Source of the DNA: an uncultured Alphaproteobacteria bacterium
GTDB taxonomy: Bacteria > Pseudomonadota > Alphaproteobacteria > Rhizobiales > Beijerinckiaceae
DNA length: 64,000 bases
Assembly: GCA_937988775.1 (NCBI GenBank)
Contig: CALKHP010000030.1
Span: forward strand, 248,001 to 312,000
Direction: 5' to 3'
Every line of letters begins with the position of its first letter. Within the stretch, counting starts at the first letter, position 1. The position numbers were made by a program, and so were the translations under genes. Positions 38,627 through 50,552 of this stretch are shown here, in pieces. A model generated the notes under the pieces. It was not told the DNA's origin. It was given only the letters and a program-made list of their open reading frames with translations, and did not search any database.

Positions 38627-39892
38627 TCAGGCGTCCCGCGCCTCGGCCTTGCGGGCGTCGTAGGCGAGCACGGCGTTCAGGAGCACCTGGGCGCCGGCGG
38701 CGCATTCCTCCGGCGAGGTCGACTCACTCTCGTTATGGCTGATGCCGCCGGCGCAGGGCACGAAGATCATCGTCGTCGGGCAGATGCGCGCGGCATGGAC
38801 CGCGTCGTGGCCTGCGCCCGAGACAATATCGCGGCTCTCGAAACCGGCCTTGGCCGCGCCCTCGCGCACGCAGGCGATCATCTCGGCATCGAACTTCACC
38901 GAGGGGGAGTGCCAGATGCGCGTCTCCTCGAAGGCGAGGCCGAACGGGTCCAGCACCTTCGGCAGCGCGGCGCGCAGGGCGTGCTCCATGGCATCGAGCA
39001 CCTTGTCATCGGGATGACGGAGATCGACGCACAGGAAAACCTCGCCCGGCACGACATTGCGTGAGTTCGGCCGCACCTCCATCAGCCCGACGGTGGCAAC
39101 GCCCGGCAAATGAGCCTGCCCGATGCCATCGACCGCCTGAATGAGCGCCGCCGCGCCGAGCAGCGCATTCTTGCGCAGATGCATCGGCGTGGCGCCGGTA
39201 TGGGCGGCCTCGCCGGCGATGGTGATCTCGTACCAGCGCGCGCCCTGCACGCCGGTGACGGCGCCGACCATGCGGCCCTCGGCCTCGAGGATCGGCCCCT
39301 GTTCGATATGCAGTTCGAACATCGCGGCCAGCTTGTGGCCGCCAGCCTTCTCGGGGCCGCGATAGCCGATACGCTCCAGTTCGTCGCCGAAGCGCTTGCC
39401 GTCGCGATCCTCGCGCGCATCGGCATAGGCGCGGTCGAACAGGCCGGCGAACACGCCGGAGGCGAGCATGGCCGGCGCGAAGCGCGCCCCCTCCTCATTG
39501 GTCCAGTTGACCAGTTCGAGCGGCGCGGTGGTCTCGTAGCCGGCATCATGCAGCGTCCGCAGCACCTCGAGCCCGGCCAGTACACCGAGCACGCCGTCGA
39601 ACTTGCCGCCGGTCGGCTGGGTATCGAGATGCGAGCCCATGGCGATCGGCGGAAGGCTGTTGTCGCGCCCCGGCCGGCGGGCGAACATGTTGCCGACCTC
39701 ATCGACCGTCACCGTGCAGCCAAGCTGCTCGCAGGCCGCCTTGAACCAGTCGCGGACCTGCCTGTCCTCATCCGACAGCGTCAGGCGCCGGATGCCGCCC
39801 TTCGCCGTGCCGCCGAACCTGGCGGTATCCATTAGCGTGTCCCACAGGCGGCGGGGATCAATGGCGAGGTTGGGCAGCGGCGCATCGCTCAT
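38627..39892 (-). CDS. Zn-dependent hydrolase, N-carbamoyl-L-amino acid hydrolase/allantoate amidohydrolase family (M20)
   Basis: The 421-residue product belongs to the M20 amidase/hydantoinase-carbamoylase group, which removes carbamoyl or ureido groups from amino acids or allantoate. Metal and substrate motifs are GSHLDTQPTGGKFDGVLGV (H, D), VNWTNEEGARFAP (E-E), FELHIEQGPILEAEG and the closing GISHNESESTSPEE. The dimerisation domain lies between about residues 215 and 335. Beta-ureidopropionase, allantoate amidohydrolase and N-carbamoyl-L-cysteine amidohydrolase are all possible. ATG at 39892 (MSDAPLPNLAIDPRRL) matches the family; the upstream frame runs into repeats. The ATC hydrolase-like gene 1.2 kb away favours a cysteine-yielding route as one hypothesis. 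Confidence 0.85.
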   Translation of the reverse strand: MSDAPLPNLAIDPRRLWDTLMDTARFGGTAKGGIRRLTLSDEDRQVRDWFKAACEQLGCTVTVDEVGNMFARRPGRDNSLPPIAMGSHLDTQPTGGKFDGVLGVLAGLEVLRTLHDAGYETTAPLELVNWTNEEGARFAPAMLASGVFAGLFDRAYADAREDRDGKRFGDELERIGYRGPEKAGGHKLAAMFELHIEQGPILEAEGRMVGAVTGVQGARWYEITIAGEAAHTGATPMHLRKNALLGAAALIQAVDGIGQAHLPGVATVGLMEVRPNSRNVVPGEVFLCVDLRHPDDKVLDAMEHALRAALPKVLDPFGLAFEETRIWHSPSVKFDAEMIACVREGAAKAGFESRDIVSGAGHDAVHAARICPTTMIFVPCAGGISHNESESTSPEECAAGAQVLLNAVLAYDARKAEARDA

Positions 39893-39912
39893 GGCGTAAA
39901 GTATTCCGGAAG

Positions 39913-40110
39913 GTGCTGGACCATCCTTCGACAAGCTCAGGATGAGGTGGGAGAGAACAGGCTCATCATAACGCATCCCTCATGTTGAGCCTGTCGAAGC
40001 CTCGCGTCAGCCAAGGCCTCCTTGAGCCTGTCGAAACCTCATCCTGAGCTTGTCGAAGGATGTTCCCGCGCGCTCTGGACCATGTTTCGACAGGCTCAAC
40101 ATGAGGAGAG
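39913..40110. repeat. Cluster of four TTCGACAAGCTCAGGAT-type units
   Basis: Four units occur between the carbamoylase and gloA: CTTCGACAAGCTCAGGATGA near 39927, CTCATGTTGAGCCTGTCGAA near 39979, CTCATCCTGAGCTTGTCGAA near 40038 with a half unit CTTGAGCCTGTCGAA at about 40021, and TTTCGACAGGCTCAACATGA near 40085. Two inverted pairs are thus arranged in tandem, the densest cluster of this family in the window. No gene is present. Confidence 0.75.
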
Positions 40111-40144
40111 AGGATAAAGTTCAACCGTTTCTTCGGTCAGCCCC

Positions 40145-40585
40145 TCACCACTTGCCGGTGTTCGGCATCGAGGCCCACGGCTCCTGCGGCGCCAGCGCTT
40201 CGCCGGCCTGGATGAGTTCGATCGAGATGTTGTCGGGCGAGCGGATGAAGGCCATGTGGCCGTCGCGCGGCGGCCGGTTGATGGTCACGCCCTTGGCCTG
40301 CAGCTTGGCGCAGGTTTCATAGATGTTGTCGACGCGATAGGCGAGATGGCCGAAATTGCGGCCGCCGTCATACTCTTCCTTGTCCCAGTTATAGGTCAGT
40401 TCGAGCAGCGGCGCCTTGCTGTCCCTGGCGCGCTCGACGTCGCCATCGGCCGAGAGGAAGATCAGCGTGTAGCGGCCCTTCTCGTTCTCCATGCGCCGCA
40501 CTTCGGTCAAACCGAACTTGTTGCAATAGAAATCCAGCGAGGCGTCGAGATCGGTCACGCGAACCATCGTGTGCAGATATTCCAT
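40145..40585 (-). CDS. gloA: Lactoylglutathione lyase (glyoxalase I)
   Basis: GloA isomerises the hemithioacetal of methylglyoxal and glutathione to S-lactoylglutathione. The 146-residue product shows the two beta-alpha-beta-beta-beta repeats, with metal ligands H5 (MEYLHTMVRV), E in PLLELTYNWDKEEY, H in NFGHLAYRVDNIYE and E in ISIELIQAG. These are the four ligands of the single-domain Ni/Co class. It is divergent from pepN across 164 bases. Confidence 0.94.
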   Translation of the reverse strand: MEYLHTMVRVTDLDASLDFYCNKFGLTEVRRMENEKGRYTLIFLSADGDVERARDSKAPLLELTYNWDKEEYDGGRNFGHLAYRVDNIYETCAKLQAKGVTINRPPRDGHMAFIRSPDNISIELIQAGEALAPQEPWASMPNTGKW

Positions 40586-40749
40586 GTCGTCTCCTCAGAA
40601 TGGCGGATCATGAATTGCCCGAGGCGACAGATAGGCCGGAACGGCACCCCCGCCAAGGCCGAAACGGCCGGCTTGGCACTTGTGGCATTTGAACTTGCCG
40701 CAGGCAGCGCGAGGCGGCAGAACACGTGTCTGTATTCGGAGTTGTCAGC
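40586..40749. promoter_or_regulatory. Divergent promoter region gloA / pepN
   Basis: The 164-base region must hold both promoters. GGAG at about 40738-40741 is a good Shine-Dalgarno for ATG 40750 of pepN. No repeat units and no clear -35/-10 pair are visible. Confidence 0.4.
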
Positions 40750-43392
40750 ATGCGCAGCGATCATCCACCGGCCATCCGGCTCGAAGATTACCGGGTTCCG
40801 GATTTCCTCATCGACCGCGTGGGGCTCGATATCGTGCTCGCGGCCGACAAGGCGGTGGTGACGAGCACGCTCAGCGTACGGCGCAACCCGGCCGCGCCGG
40901 CAGGCCGCCCGCTGGTGCTCGACGGCGACGAACTGAAGCTGACCGGCCTCGCCGTCGATGGCGCCCTCCTCGCCGCAACCGCCTATGAGGCGACGCCGGC
41001 CAAGCTGACGATTCACACGGTGCCGGAGCGCTTCACCCTTACCGTGGTGACGGAACTCAACCCGGGCGCCAACACCCGCCTGATGGGGCTCTATCGCTCG
41101 AACGGCATCTATTGCACGCAATGCGAGGCGGAGGGCTTCCGCCGCATCACCTACTTCCCGGACCGGCCGGACGTGCTGGCGCCCTATCGCGTGCGGCTCG
41201 AAGCCGACAAGGCGCAGGCGCCGGTGCTGCTCGCCAACGGCAACCGGAGCGAGGCCGGTGACATTGCCGGCACCGGCCGGCATTTTGCCGTGTGGGACGA
41301 TCCCCACCCCAAGCCGAGCTACCTGTTCGCCATCGTCGCCGGCGATCTCGACACGCTGCATGACAGTTTCATCACCAGTTCGGGGCGCAAGGTCGCGCTC
41401 GGCATTCATGTCGAGAAGGGCAAGCTTGGCCAGACCGCCTATGCGATGGACGCGCTGAAGCGCTCGATGGCCTGGGACGAACAGGTGTTCGGCCGCGAAT
41501 ACGATCTCGACGTGTTCAACATCGTCGCCGTGTCGGATTTCAACTTCGGCGCCATGGAGAACAAGGGCCTCAACATCTTCAACGACAAATACGTGCTGGC
41601 GAGCCCAGAGACCGCCACCGACAGCGACTACGCCAATATCGAGGCGGTGATCGCGCACGAATACTTCCACAATTGGACAGGCAACAGAATCACTTGCCGC
41701 GACTGGTTCCAGCTCTGCCTCAAGGAAGGGCTGACCGTGTTCCGCGATCAGGAATTCTCCTCCGACATGCGCTCGCGCCCGGTGAAGCGCATCGCCGATG
41801 TGCGCAACCTGCGCAGCCAGCAATTCGTCGAGGATGGCGGCCCGCTCGCCCATCCGGTGCGGCCTTCCGCCTATCGCGAGATCAACAACTTCTACACGAT
41901 GACGATCTACGAGAAGGGCGCCGAGCTGATCCGCATGCTGAAGACCCTGCTCGGCGAGGCGGGGTTCGCGGCCGGGCTGGCGCTCTACTTCAAGCGCTGC
42001 GACGGCACGGCGGCAACGGTCGAGGATTTCATCGGCTGCTTCGCGGAAGCGACCGGGCGCGACCTTACGCAGTTCATGCGCTGGTACGCGCAGGCCGGCA
42101 CGCCGAAGGTTGCCATCGCCGCCCATTACGACGCCGCCGCCAGAACGCTGACCCTCGACCTGTCGCAGGAAACGCCGCCAACGCCCGAGCAGCCGGACAA
42201 GCTGCCGGTGGTGATCCCGCTGCGCATCGGCCTGCTCGACCGGGCCGGCAACAAGCTGACGCCGCGCACTGGCACCGGCAAGGCAGAAGACGAGATCGTC
42301 GTCGCACTCACCGCCCGCGAGCAGCGCGTCGTGCTGCATGACGTCCCGTCCGAGCCGATCATCTCGGCGCTGCGCGGCTTCTCGGCGCCGGTCAATCTCG
42401 ACTTCCCGCAGGGTGAGCGCGACCTCGCCGTGCTGGCGCGCCATGACAGCGACCCGTTCAACCGCTGGCAGGCGCTGCAGATGCTGGCGATGGGGGCGCT
42501 GCTCTCGCGCACCGGCGTCGCGCCGGTCAGCCATGGCGGGCAGGATTCCCTCGTGCTGATCGAGGCGTTCGGCGCGCTGCTGCCCGGCGCTGGCGCCGAC
42601 CCGGCCTTCACGGCGCTTGCCCTCACCCTGCCGGGCGAAAGCGACATCGCGCGCCAGATCGGCCGCGACATCGACCCGGACGCCATCGCGAGCGCCCGCC
42701 GCGGCCTCAGGACGCGGATCGGCGAGGCGCATCGCGGCGCGCTGATCGCGCTGCATGGCGCACTGGCCGAACCGGCGCAATACAGCCCCGATGCCGCCAG
42801 CGCCGGCCGGCGCTCGCTGCGCAATACCATCCTCGACCTGATCGCCGCCGCCGACGCCGCGCTGGGCGAGCGGCTGGCGGTCGAAGCCTTCACTGCTGCC
42901 GGCAACATGACCGACCGGCTCGCCGCGCTCTCGACCTTGTGCATCCTTGGCGGCCCGGCGCGCGAAGAAGCGCTCGCCGCGTTCGAGCAGCGCTTCAGCC
43001 GCGAGGCGCTGGCGATCGACAAATGGTTCGCGTTGCAGGCGACCATACCCGAGGCCGACACGCTGGCGCGCGTGCGCCGCCTGATGGAGCATCCCGGCTT
43101 CGCGCTGACCAATCCGAACCGGGCGCGGGCCCTGATCGGCAGTTTCGCCATGGCCAACCTGACGCAGTTCAACGCCGCCGATGGCGCCGGCTACCGCTTC
43201 GTCGCCGAGATGGTGCTGACCATCGATCCGGGCAATCCGCAGGTCGCGGCGCGACTGCTGACGGCGTTCCGCACATGGCGCACCATGGAGACCGGCCGGC
43301 GGCGCCATGCGGAGAGCGCGCTGCAGCATATCGCCGCCGCGAAAAAACTGTCGCCGGACGTGCGCGATATCGTCGAGCGCACCCTGCGATAG
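40750..43392 (+). CDS. pepN: Aminopeptidase N
   Basis: PepN is an M1 zinc metallopeptidase that removes N-terminal residues from peptides in the cytoplasm. The 880-residue product has the exopeptidase motif GAMENKGLN, the zinc site with H303, E304 and H307 in VIAHEYFHNWTGN, and the third ligand E in CLKEGLTVFRDQEF. Downstream beta-sandwich and helical C-terminal domains are complete, as in E. coli PepN. ATG at 40750 follows GGAG by 8 bases, so it is preferred over GTG at 40726. In related genomes this gene commonly precedes a PleC-like kinase, as here. Confidence 0.95.
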   Translation: MRSDHPPAIRLEDYRVPDFLIDRVGLDIVLAADKAVVTSTLSVRRNPAAPAGRPLVLDGDELKLTGLAVDGALLAATAYEATPAKLTIHTVPERFTLTVVTELNPGANTRLMGLYRSNGIYCTQCEAEGFRRITYFPDRPDVLAPYRVRLEADKAQAPVLLANGNRSEAGDIAGTGRHFAVWDDPHPKPSYLFAIVAGDLDTLHDSFITSSGRKVALGIHVEKGKLGQTAYAMDALKRSMAWDEQVFGREYDLDVFNIVAVSDFNFGAMENKGLNIFNDKYVLASPETATDSDYANIEAVIAHEYFHNWTGNRITCRDWFQLCLKEGLTVFRDQEFSSDMRSRPVKRIADVRNLRSQQFVEDGGPLAHPVRPSAYREINNFYTMTIYEKGAELIRMLKTLLGEAGFAAGLALYFKRCDGTAATVEDFIGCFAEATGRDLTQFMRWYAQAGTPKVAIAAHYDAAARTLTLDLSQETPPTPEQPDKLPVVIPLRIGLLDRAGNKLTPRTGTGKAEDEIVVALTAREQRVVLHDVPSEPIISALRGFSAPVNLDFPQGERDLAVLARHDSDPFNRWQALQMLAMGALLSRTGVAPVSHGGQDSLVLIEAFGALLPGAGADPAFTALALTLPGESDIARQIGRDIDPDAIASARRGLRTRIGEAHRGALIALHGALAEPAQYSPDAASAGRRSLRNTILDLIAAADAALGERLAVEAFTAAGNMTDRLAALSTLCILGGPAREEALAAFEQRFSREALAIDKWFALQATIPEADTLARVRRLMEHPGFALTNPNRARALIGSFAMANLTQFNAADGAGYRFVAEMVLTIDPGNPQVAARLLTAFRTWRTMETGRRRHAESALQHIAAAKKLSPDVRDIVERTLR

Positions 43393-43640
43393 CGCCTCAG
43401 CGCGCGATCAATTTTTCGCCTCATATGTGGCGACGCAAACTAGAACATTCAACGAACAAAATAGAATCACCCGCGAACACGCGGCTTTTGACCTGTTGCA
43501 GCGATGAATCACCTCGGCCGAACTGCGGCTAAAAGAAGATGAACAATAAATTAAAGGCTGGACACAGAGTCTGGATGTGATTCAACTAAGGGCGAATCGG
43601 GGCGATGCGGCACATTCCCCAGTTCACAGGAAAGTTTTAC

Positions 43641-43647
43641 GAGGAGG
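43641..43647 (+). promoter_or_regulatory. Shine-Dalgarno deciding the kinase start
   Basis: GAGGAGG lies 7 bases before ATG 43655. An in-frame start at 43577 has no such site and would add 26 residues before the first membrane segment, so the shorter protein is chosen. Confidence 0.75.
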
Positions 43648-43654
43648 CCATTGC

Positions 43655-45994
<2,340 letters not shown>

Positions 45995-46198
45995 GAGCCT
46001 GCTTGAAGGGGCGACGTGTCATTCCCGCTGTGCCTTTCCGATCGGGATGGGCCGGTCAAGCCGGCCCATGACGGCGGAAAAGACAGCGCGAACACACCAA
46101 CCGTCATCGGCGGACTTGATCCGCCGATCCCGCTTCGGAAGAGCTTGCCAGTGTCATTCCCGACGCGCGTGAGCGCGATCGGGAATCCAGGAGCCGCC
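45995..46198. repeat. Convergent spacer with repeat families
   Basis: Between the convergent kinase and glnE genes, a CATTCCCG half-unit lies near 46018-46030, a BIME-like pair at 46036-46140 (GGGCCGGTCAAGCCGGCCC and the degenerate opposing GGCGGACTTGATCCGCCG), and a CATTCCCG hairpin at 46151-46193 (GTCATTCCCGACGCGCGTG ... GCGCGATCGGGAATCC). These probably form the transcript ends of both genes. Confidence 0.75.
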
Positions 46199-49126
46199 TC
46201 AGCCGACGATCTGCTTGAAGGCGGCAATCACCTTGACGCGGCAATCGGCCAGCGTTCGCTCCAGAACGCGGAAATCCGGCACGGCGGCGGCATCGGCCAG
46301 CCGGCGCTTGAGGGCAAGCGGCAGCGTCCTGGCGTCGGCCGGGCCATCGAGGCACAGGCGCAGGATCTGGATCATGCCGGTCTGCAAGCGCCAGGCATCG
46401 ACGAGGCTGTCGGCCGTGGCGCGCGGCAAGGCGCCCTGCCCGGCGGCGAGCGCCAGCAGCGCGCCTGTCGTCTCGCCCGGCCGCACCAGCGCGCCTTGCG
46501 AACGCAGGCTCAGCACCTGCGCGATGAATTCGAGATCGAACAGGCCGCCGGGCGCGAGTTTCATGTCGAGCAGCCCGTCGGCCGGCTTTTCCTCGCTGAC
46601 GAGGTCGCGCATCTCGCGCGCCGCCTTGCCGAGCGCCTTGCCATCGCGCGGCGCGGTGACGATACGCGCGATCGCCGCCTCGGCCTCGGCGAGCAGCCCG
46701 GCATCGCCGCACACGGCGCGGGCGCGGGTCAGCGCCATCACCTCCCAGAGTTCGGCGCTGCCGGTGTAATAGTCCTCGAAACTGGCGAGCGAGGCGGCGA
46801 GCGGCCCCTTATTGCCGTGCGGGCGCAGCCGCATGTCGATCTCGTACAGCGCACCGGCGCGCGTCGGCACGGTCAGGGCACTGATCAGGCGCTGGGTCAG
46901 GCGGGCGAACCAATCGGCCGGATAAAGCGGCTTCTCGCCATCGGAGGGGCCAGCCTCGGGCGCGTGGTCGCGGATCACCACGAGGTCGAGATCGGAGGTC
47001 GCGGTCAATTCGCGGCTGCCGAGCTTGCCGAGCGCGAACACCGCGACGCGCCCACCCTCGACACGGCCGTGGCGGGCGGCAAAATCCGCCTCGACCCGCT
47101 CCAGCGCAACAGTGACGATGGCTTCGGCGACCGCTGCATAGGCGGCGCCGGCCTCGGATGCCGGGAACACCGCCGAGAGGATTTGCGCGCCGACGACGAA
47201 ATTCTCCGCCCGCGCCACATAGCGCAGCCGATCGAGGAAATCCTCCGTGTCGCCGGCGCCGGCAACTGAAGCCCGGATGCGCTTCTTGATGGCCGCACTG
47301 TCGGTAACGGGGTTGAGGAAGGCGGGATCGACGAGCGCATCGAGCACATGCGGACGGTTGGCGACGATATCGGCGAGGCGCGGCGCGCTGCCGAACACCT
47401 CGGCGATCAGCACGCGCAGCGGCTGGTTCGATTTCAGGATCGAGAACAGTTCGACCACGGCCGGCATGCGGGCGAAGGCATTGTCGAGCGCAATCAGCCC
47501 GCCATCGGGATCGCTCGAGCGGCCGAACGCCTCGAGCAGGCTCGGCACCAGTTCGGTCAGCACCTCGCGGGCGCGCGGCGTGGTGACGGCCGCCCGGCGG
47601 CCGAAATGCCAGCCCCGGATCGTCTCGGCGACCAGTTCCGGCCGCGTGAAGCCGAGCCGGCGCAAGGTGGAGAGCGTGTCGGGATCGTCCGCCGTGCCGG
47701 TGAAAACGAGATTGCCGATGCTGGAGGTCAGTTCCGGGGCATGCTCGAACAGCTTGGCGTAATGCGTCTCGACGCGCCTGAGATGGCCGACGAGAGCCTT
47801 GCGAAAACCGGATGGCGTGAAGCCGGCAAAGCGCGCGAAGGCATCGAGCGCTTGCGGCTCGCGCGGCAGGCGCTGGGTCTGCTCATCATCGACCATTTGC
47901 AGCCGGTGCTCGACCATGCGCAGGAAGCGGTAGGCATTGGCGAGATCTTCGACGGCGCGGCGGCCGATCCAACCGTCCTGCTCGAGAAAGGGCAGCATAT
48001 CGAGCGTGCGCGCGCCACGCAGATGCGGCCGGCGGCCGCCGAAGACAAGCTGCTGCGTCTGCACGAAGAACTCGATCTCGCGGATGCCGCCGCGCCCGAG
48101 CTTGATATCGTGGCCCTCGATGGCGATCGCCTCGTGGCCCTTATGGGCATAGATCTGCCGCTTCATGGCGTGGATATCGGCAATCGCCGCGTAGTCGAAA
48201 TATTTGCGCCAGATGAAGGGCTGCAACTCCTTGAGGAAACCCGCGCCGAGGGCGAGATCGCCGGCAATCGGGCGCGCCTTGATCATCGCGGCGCGTTCCC
48301 AGTTCTGGCCGACCGATTCGTAATAGGCGAGCGCACCGCCGACCGGCATGGCGATCGGCGTCGAGGCCGGGTCGGGCCGGAGCCTGAGATCGACACGGAA
48401 CACGAAACCGTCGCCGGTCGGTTCGTGCAGCAGCCGCACGATATCCTTGGTGACCTGGACCGCGAGGTCGAGCGGCTCCAGCCCGTCACGCACCGGAACC
48501 TTGCGCGGCTCGAACAGCACGATCAGGTCGATATCGCTGGAATAGTTCAGTTCGCCCGCGCCGTGCTTGCCCATGGCGAGGATGGTCAGGCCGCTCGCCG
48601 GCGCGAAGGGGGCGTCTTGTGCAAACACGAGCCGGCCGGCCTCGGCCAGACGCGCCAGCGAGACCTCGAGCGCCGCGGCGGTCGCGGCATCGGCGAAAGC
48701 GGTCAGGGCCTCGGTGACGCGCTCGACCGGCCACAGCCCGGCGCAATCGGCGAGCGCGATATGCAGCGCCACCTCGTTGCGCAGACGGCGCATCGGCGCC
48801 ATCGCGTCCTCGATCGAGCCTGCCTCGCCGGAGATCGCGGCCATGCGGCCGAGCAGATCGCTCATGCGCGCGGCGGGATCGCCATCGAGCGAGGCGGCAA
48901 GCCAATCCGGCCAGCGCCGCATCAGGCGGGTGAGGAAGGGAGAGCCTTCGAGCAGGCGCGCCAACAGAGGTGCCGCCGCCGGCGTGCCCTCGAGGCGTTC
49001 GGCGAGCGTTGCGAGCGCGGCCTCATCGTCGATGAAGCCGAACAGGCTCTTGCGGCAGGTGGCGATGGCCCTGGCGACGCTGCTCGGCGTGCCGGATGAG
49101 GTCAGGAGGGAGATCAGTGAAGGCAC
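46199..49126 (-). CDS. glnE: Bifunctional glutamine synthetase adenylyltransferase/adenylyl-removing enzyme
   Basis: GlnE adenylylates and deadenylylates glutamine synthetase in response to PII proteins. The 975-residue product has two nucleotidyltransferase domains: the N-terminal adenylyl-removing half (MGKHGAGELNYSSDIDLIVL, RVDLRLRPDP, GRGGIREIEFFVQ) and the C-terminal adenylyl-transferase half (LGKLGSRELTATSDLDLVVI, EIDMRLRPHGNKGP, GGLFDLEFIAQ). Both pairs of acidic residues are present, so both activities should work. Located after the two-component pair, as in many Rhizobiales. ATG at 49126 fits the family opening. Confidence 0.95.
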   Translation of the reverse strand: MPSLISLLTSSGTPSSVARAIATCRKSLFGFIDDEAALATLAERLEGTPAAAPLLARLLEGSPFLTRLMRRWPDWLAASLDGDPAARMSDLLGRMAAISGEAGSIEDAMAPMRRLRNEVALHIALADCAGLWPVERVTEALTAFADAATAAALEVSLARLAEAGRLVFAQDAPFAPASGLTILAMGKHGAGELNYSSDIDLIVLFEPRKVPVRDGLEPLDLAVQVTKDIVRLLHEPTGDGFVFRVDLRLRPDPASTPIAMPVGGALAYYESVGQNWERAAMIKARPIAGDLALGAGFLKELQPFIWRKYFDYAAIADIHAMKRQIYAHKGHEAIAIEGHDIKLGRGGIREIEFFVQTQQLVFGGRRPHLRGARTLDMLPFLEQDGWIGRRAVEDLANAYRFLRMVEHRLQMVDDEQTQRLPREPQALDAFARFAGFTPSGFRKALVGHLRRVETHYAKLFEHAPELTSSIGNLVFTGTADDPDTLSTLRRLGFTRPELVAETIRGWHFGRRAAVTTPRAREVLTELVPSLLEAFGRSSDPDGGLIALDNAFARMPAVVELFSILKSNQPLRVLIAEVFGSAPRLADIVANRPHVLDALVDPAFLNPVTDSAAIKKRIRASVAGAGDTEDFLDRLRYVARAENFVVGAQILSAVFPASEAGAAYAAVAEAIVTVALERVEADFAARHGRVEGGRVAVFALGKLGSRELTATSDLDLVVIRDHAPEAGPSDGEKPLYPADWFARLTQRLISALTVPTRAGALYEIDMRLRPHGNKGPLAASLASFEDYYTGSAELWEVMALTRARAVCGDAGLLAEAEAAIARIVTAPRDGKALGKAAREMRDLVSEEKPADGLLDMKLAPGGLFDLEFIAQVLSLRSQGALVRPGETTGALLALAAGQGALPRATADSLVDAWRLQTGMIQILRLCLDGPADARTLPLALKRRLADAAAVPDFRVLERTLADCRVKVIAAFKQIVG

Positions 49127-49160
49127 GGGATGGCGTTACCAGCGTTGTTCGGGCAGTCAT

Positions 49161-50552
49161 TCATGCCTCACCCGGCGCGGCAGGCAAAGAAAGAACCACG
49201 CGCAGGCCGGGCTGATTATCCTCCAGCGCGAGGGTGCCGCCGTGAAAATGCACGATCGCCGCCGCGAGGCTGAGGCCGAGGCCGGAACCCGGCTTGCCGC
49301 TGCTGCTGTCGAGCCGCGTGAAGCGGTCGAGCACGCGCTGGCGGTCCTCGGGCGGGATGCCGGGCCCGCCATCGGCGACGGTAATCTCGACCCGGTCGCC
49401 GCGCAGCGCCGCGCTCATGACGATCTCGCCACCGTGCTCGGCGGAAGCGCCGTATTTGATGGCGTTGTCGGCGAGGTTGGCCAGCGCCTGGCTCAGCAGT
49501 TCGCGGCTGCCGATGACGAACTGTCCCTCGGCGGCTTCCGTCTTCAGGGAAAGGCCGGCCTCCTCCGCCACCGGCTCGTAGAGTTCGGCGACGCCGCTCA
49601 CCACGGCGCCGGCATCGAAACGCTGCTTGGCCTCGCTCGCCGTGCCGCTTTCGGCGCGCGCGATCATCAGCAGGGCGTTGAAGGTCCGGATCAACCCATC
49701 CGATTCGTCGATCATGCTGTCGAGCGCCCGGCGATAATCGTCGTCGCTGCGCCCAGTGCGCAACGCTTCCTCGGCGCCGTTGCGCAGCCGCGTCAGCGGC
49801 GTCTTGAGGTCATGGGCGATATTGTCCGACACCTCGCGCAGGCCGGTCATCAACTCGCCGATACGGTCGAGCATGGCGTTGAGGTTGCCGGCGAGGCGAT
49901 CGAGTTCGTCGCCATTGCCGCTGACGGCGAGCCGGCCGGCGAGATTGCCGGCCATGATGCTCTGCGCCGTCTCGGACATGCTGTCGACGCGCTTGAGCAC
50001 GCGGCGGGTGATGAACAGGCCGCCAAGCGTGCCGAGCAGTACGACGAGGCCGAGCGACAAGGTCAGGCCGCGCCGGATGACGCCGCGCAATTGCTCGCGT
50101 TCCATCACGTCGCGGCCGACGAGAAGGTGGAAGTCGCCGGGCAGCCGGAAGACCCGGATCATGGCGCTGCGCGGCGCCCGCTCATGTTCGTCGCTGATGG
50201 TGTAGGAGGTTTCGTGCCAGCCGGGCGCGGTCAGCAGTTCCGGCTTCAGGCCGATGGCGTTGCCGGCAAGCGGCTCGTTGTTGGGGCCGCTGAGCAGGTA
50301 AAGGAACGCGCCGGGCTGGCGCGAGCGGCGCTCGATGATGAAGACGAGTCGCCGGATGCCGCCCTGGCGAAACTGCTCGGCGAGGCCGCTGACCTCGGCC
50401 TCGATCGTCTCGGAAATCTGTGCCGTCAGCAGCGCACGCGCATTCCAGGCGACGTAACCAAGGATGAACACCGCGAACAGCGTGAACGATAGCAGATAGA
50501 TCGCCGAAAGCTTGAAGGCGGTCGAGCGGATAAGTTTACCGAGCGCCGTCAC
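49161..50552 (-). CDS. Sensor histidine kinase, partner of the adjoining OmpR-type regulator
   Basis: A 463-residue classical kinase with two membrane segments (about residues 15-36 and 163-182), a periplasmic domain between them, HAMP (RRVLKRVDSMSETAQSIMAG), HisKA with H247 in DNIAHDLKTPLTRLRNGAEE, and ATPase motifs NLADNAIKYG, DGGPGIP and GSGLGLSL. GTG at 50552 is chosen because it lies inside the end of the regulator gene (17-base overlap), giving translational coupling; no convincing ATG exists near. Signal is unknown. The pair precedes glnE by 34 bases and could be cotranscribed with it. Confidence 0.88.
   Translation of the reverse strand: MTALGKLIRSTAFKLSAIYLLSFTLFAVFILGYVAWNARALLTAQISETIEAEVSGLAEQFRQGGIRRLVFIIERRSRQPGAFLYLLSGPNNEPLAGNAIGLKPELLTAPGWHETSYTISDEHERAPRSAMIRVFRLPGDFHLLVGRDVMEREQLRGVIRRGLTLSLGLVVLLGTLGGLFITRRVLKRVDSMSETAQSIMAGNLAGRLAVSGNGDELDRLAGNLNAMLDRIGELMTGLREVSDNIAHDLKTPLTRLRNGAEEALRTGRSDDDYRRALDSMIDESDGLIRTFNALLMIARAESGTASEAKQRFDAGAVVSGVAELYEPVAEEAGLSLKTEAAEGQFVIGSRELLSQALANLADNAIKYGASAEHGGEIVMSAALRGDRVEITVADGGPGIPPEDRQRVLDRFTRLDSSSGKPGSGLGLSLAAAIVHFHGGTLALEDNQPGLRVVLSLPAAPGEA

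Noticed and set aside
40555..43329. Open frame of about 924 codons on the minus strand
   Set aside because: Antisense to pepN, whose zinc and GAMEN motifs are intact. The minus-strand translation has no recognisable features.
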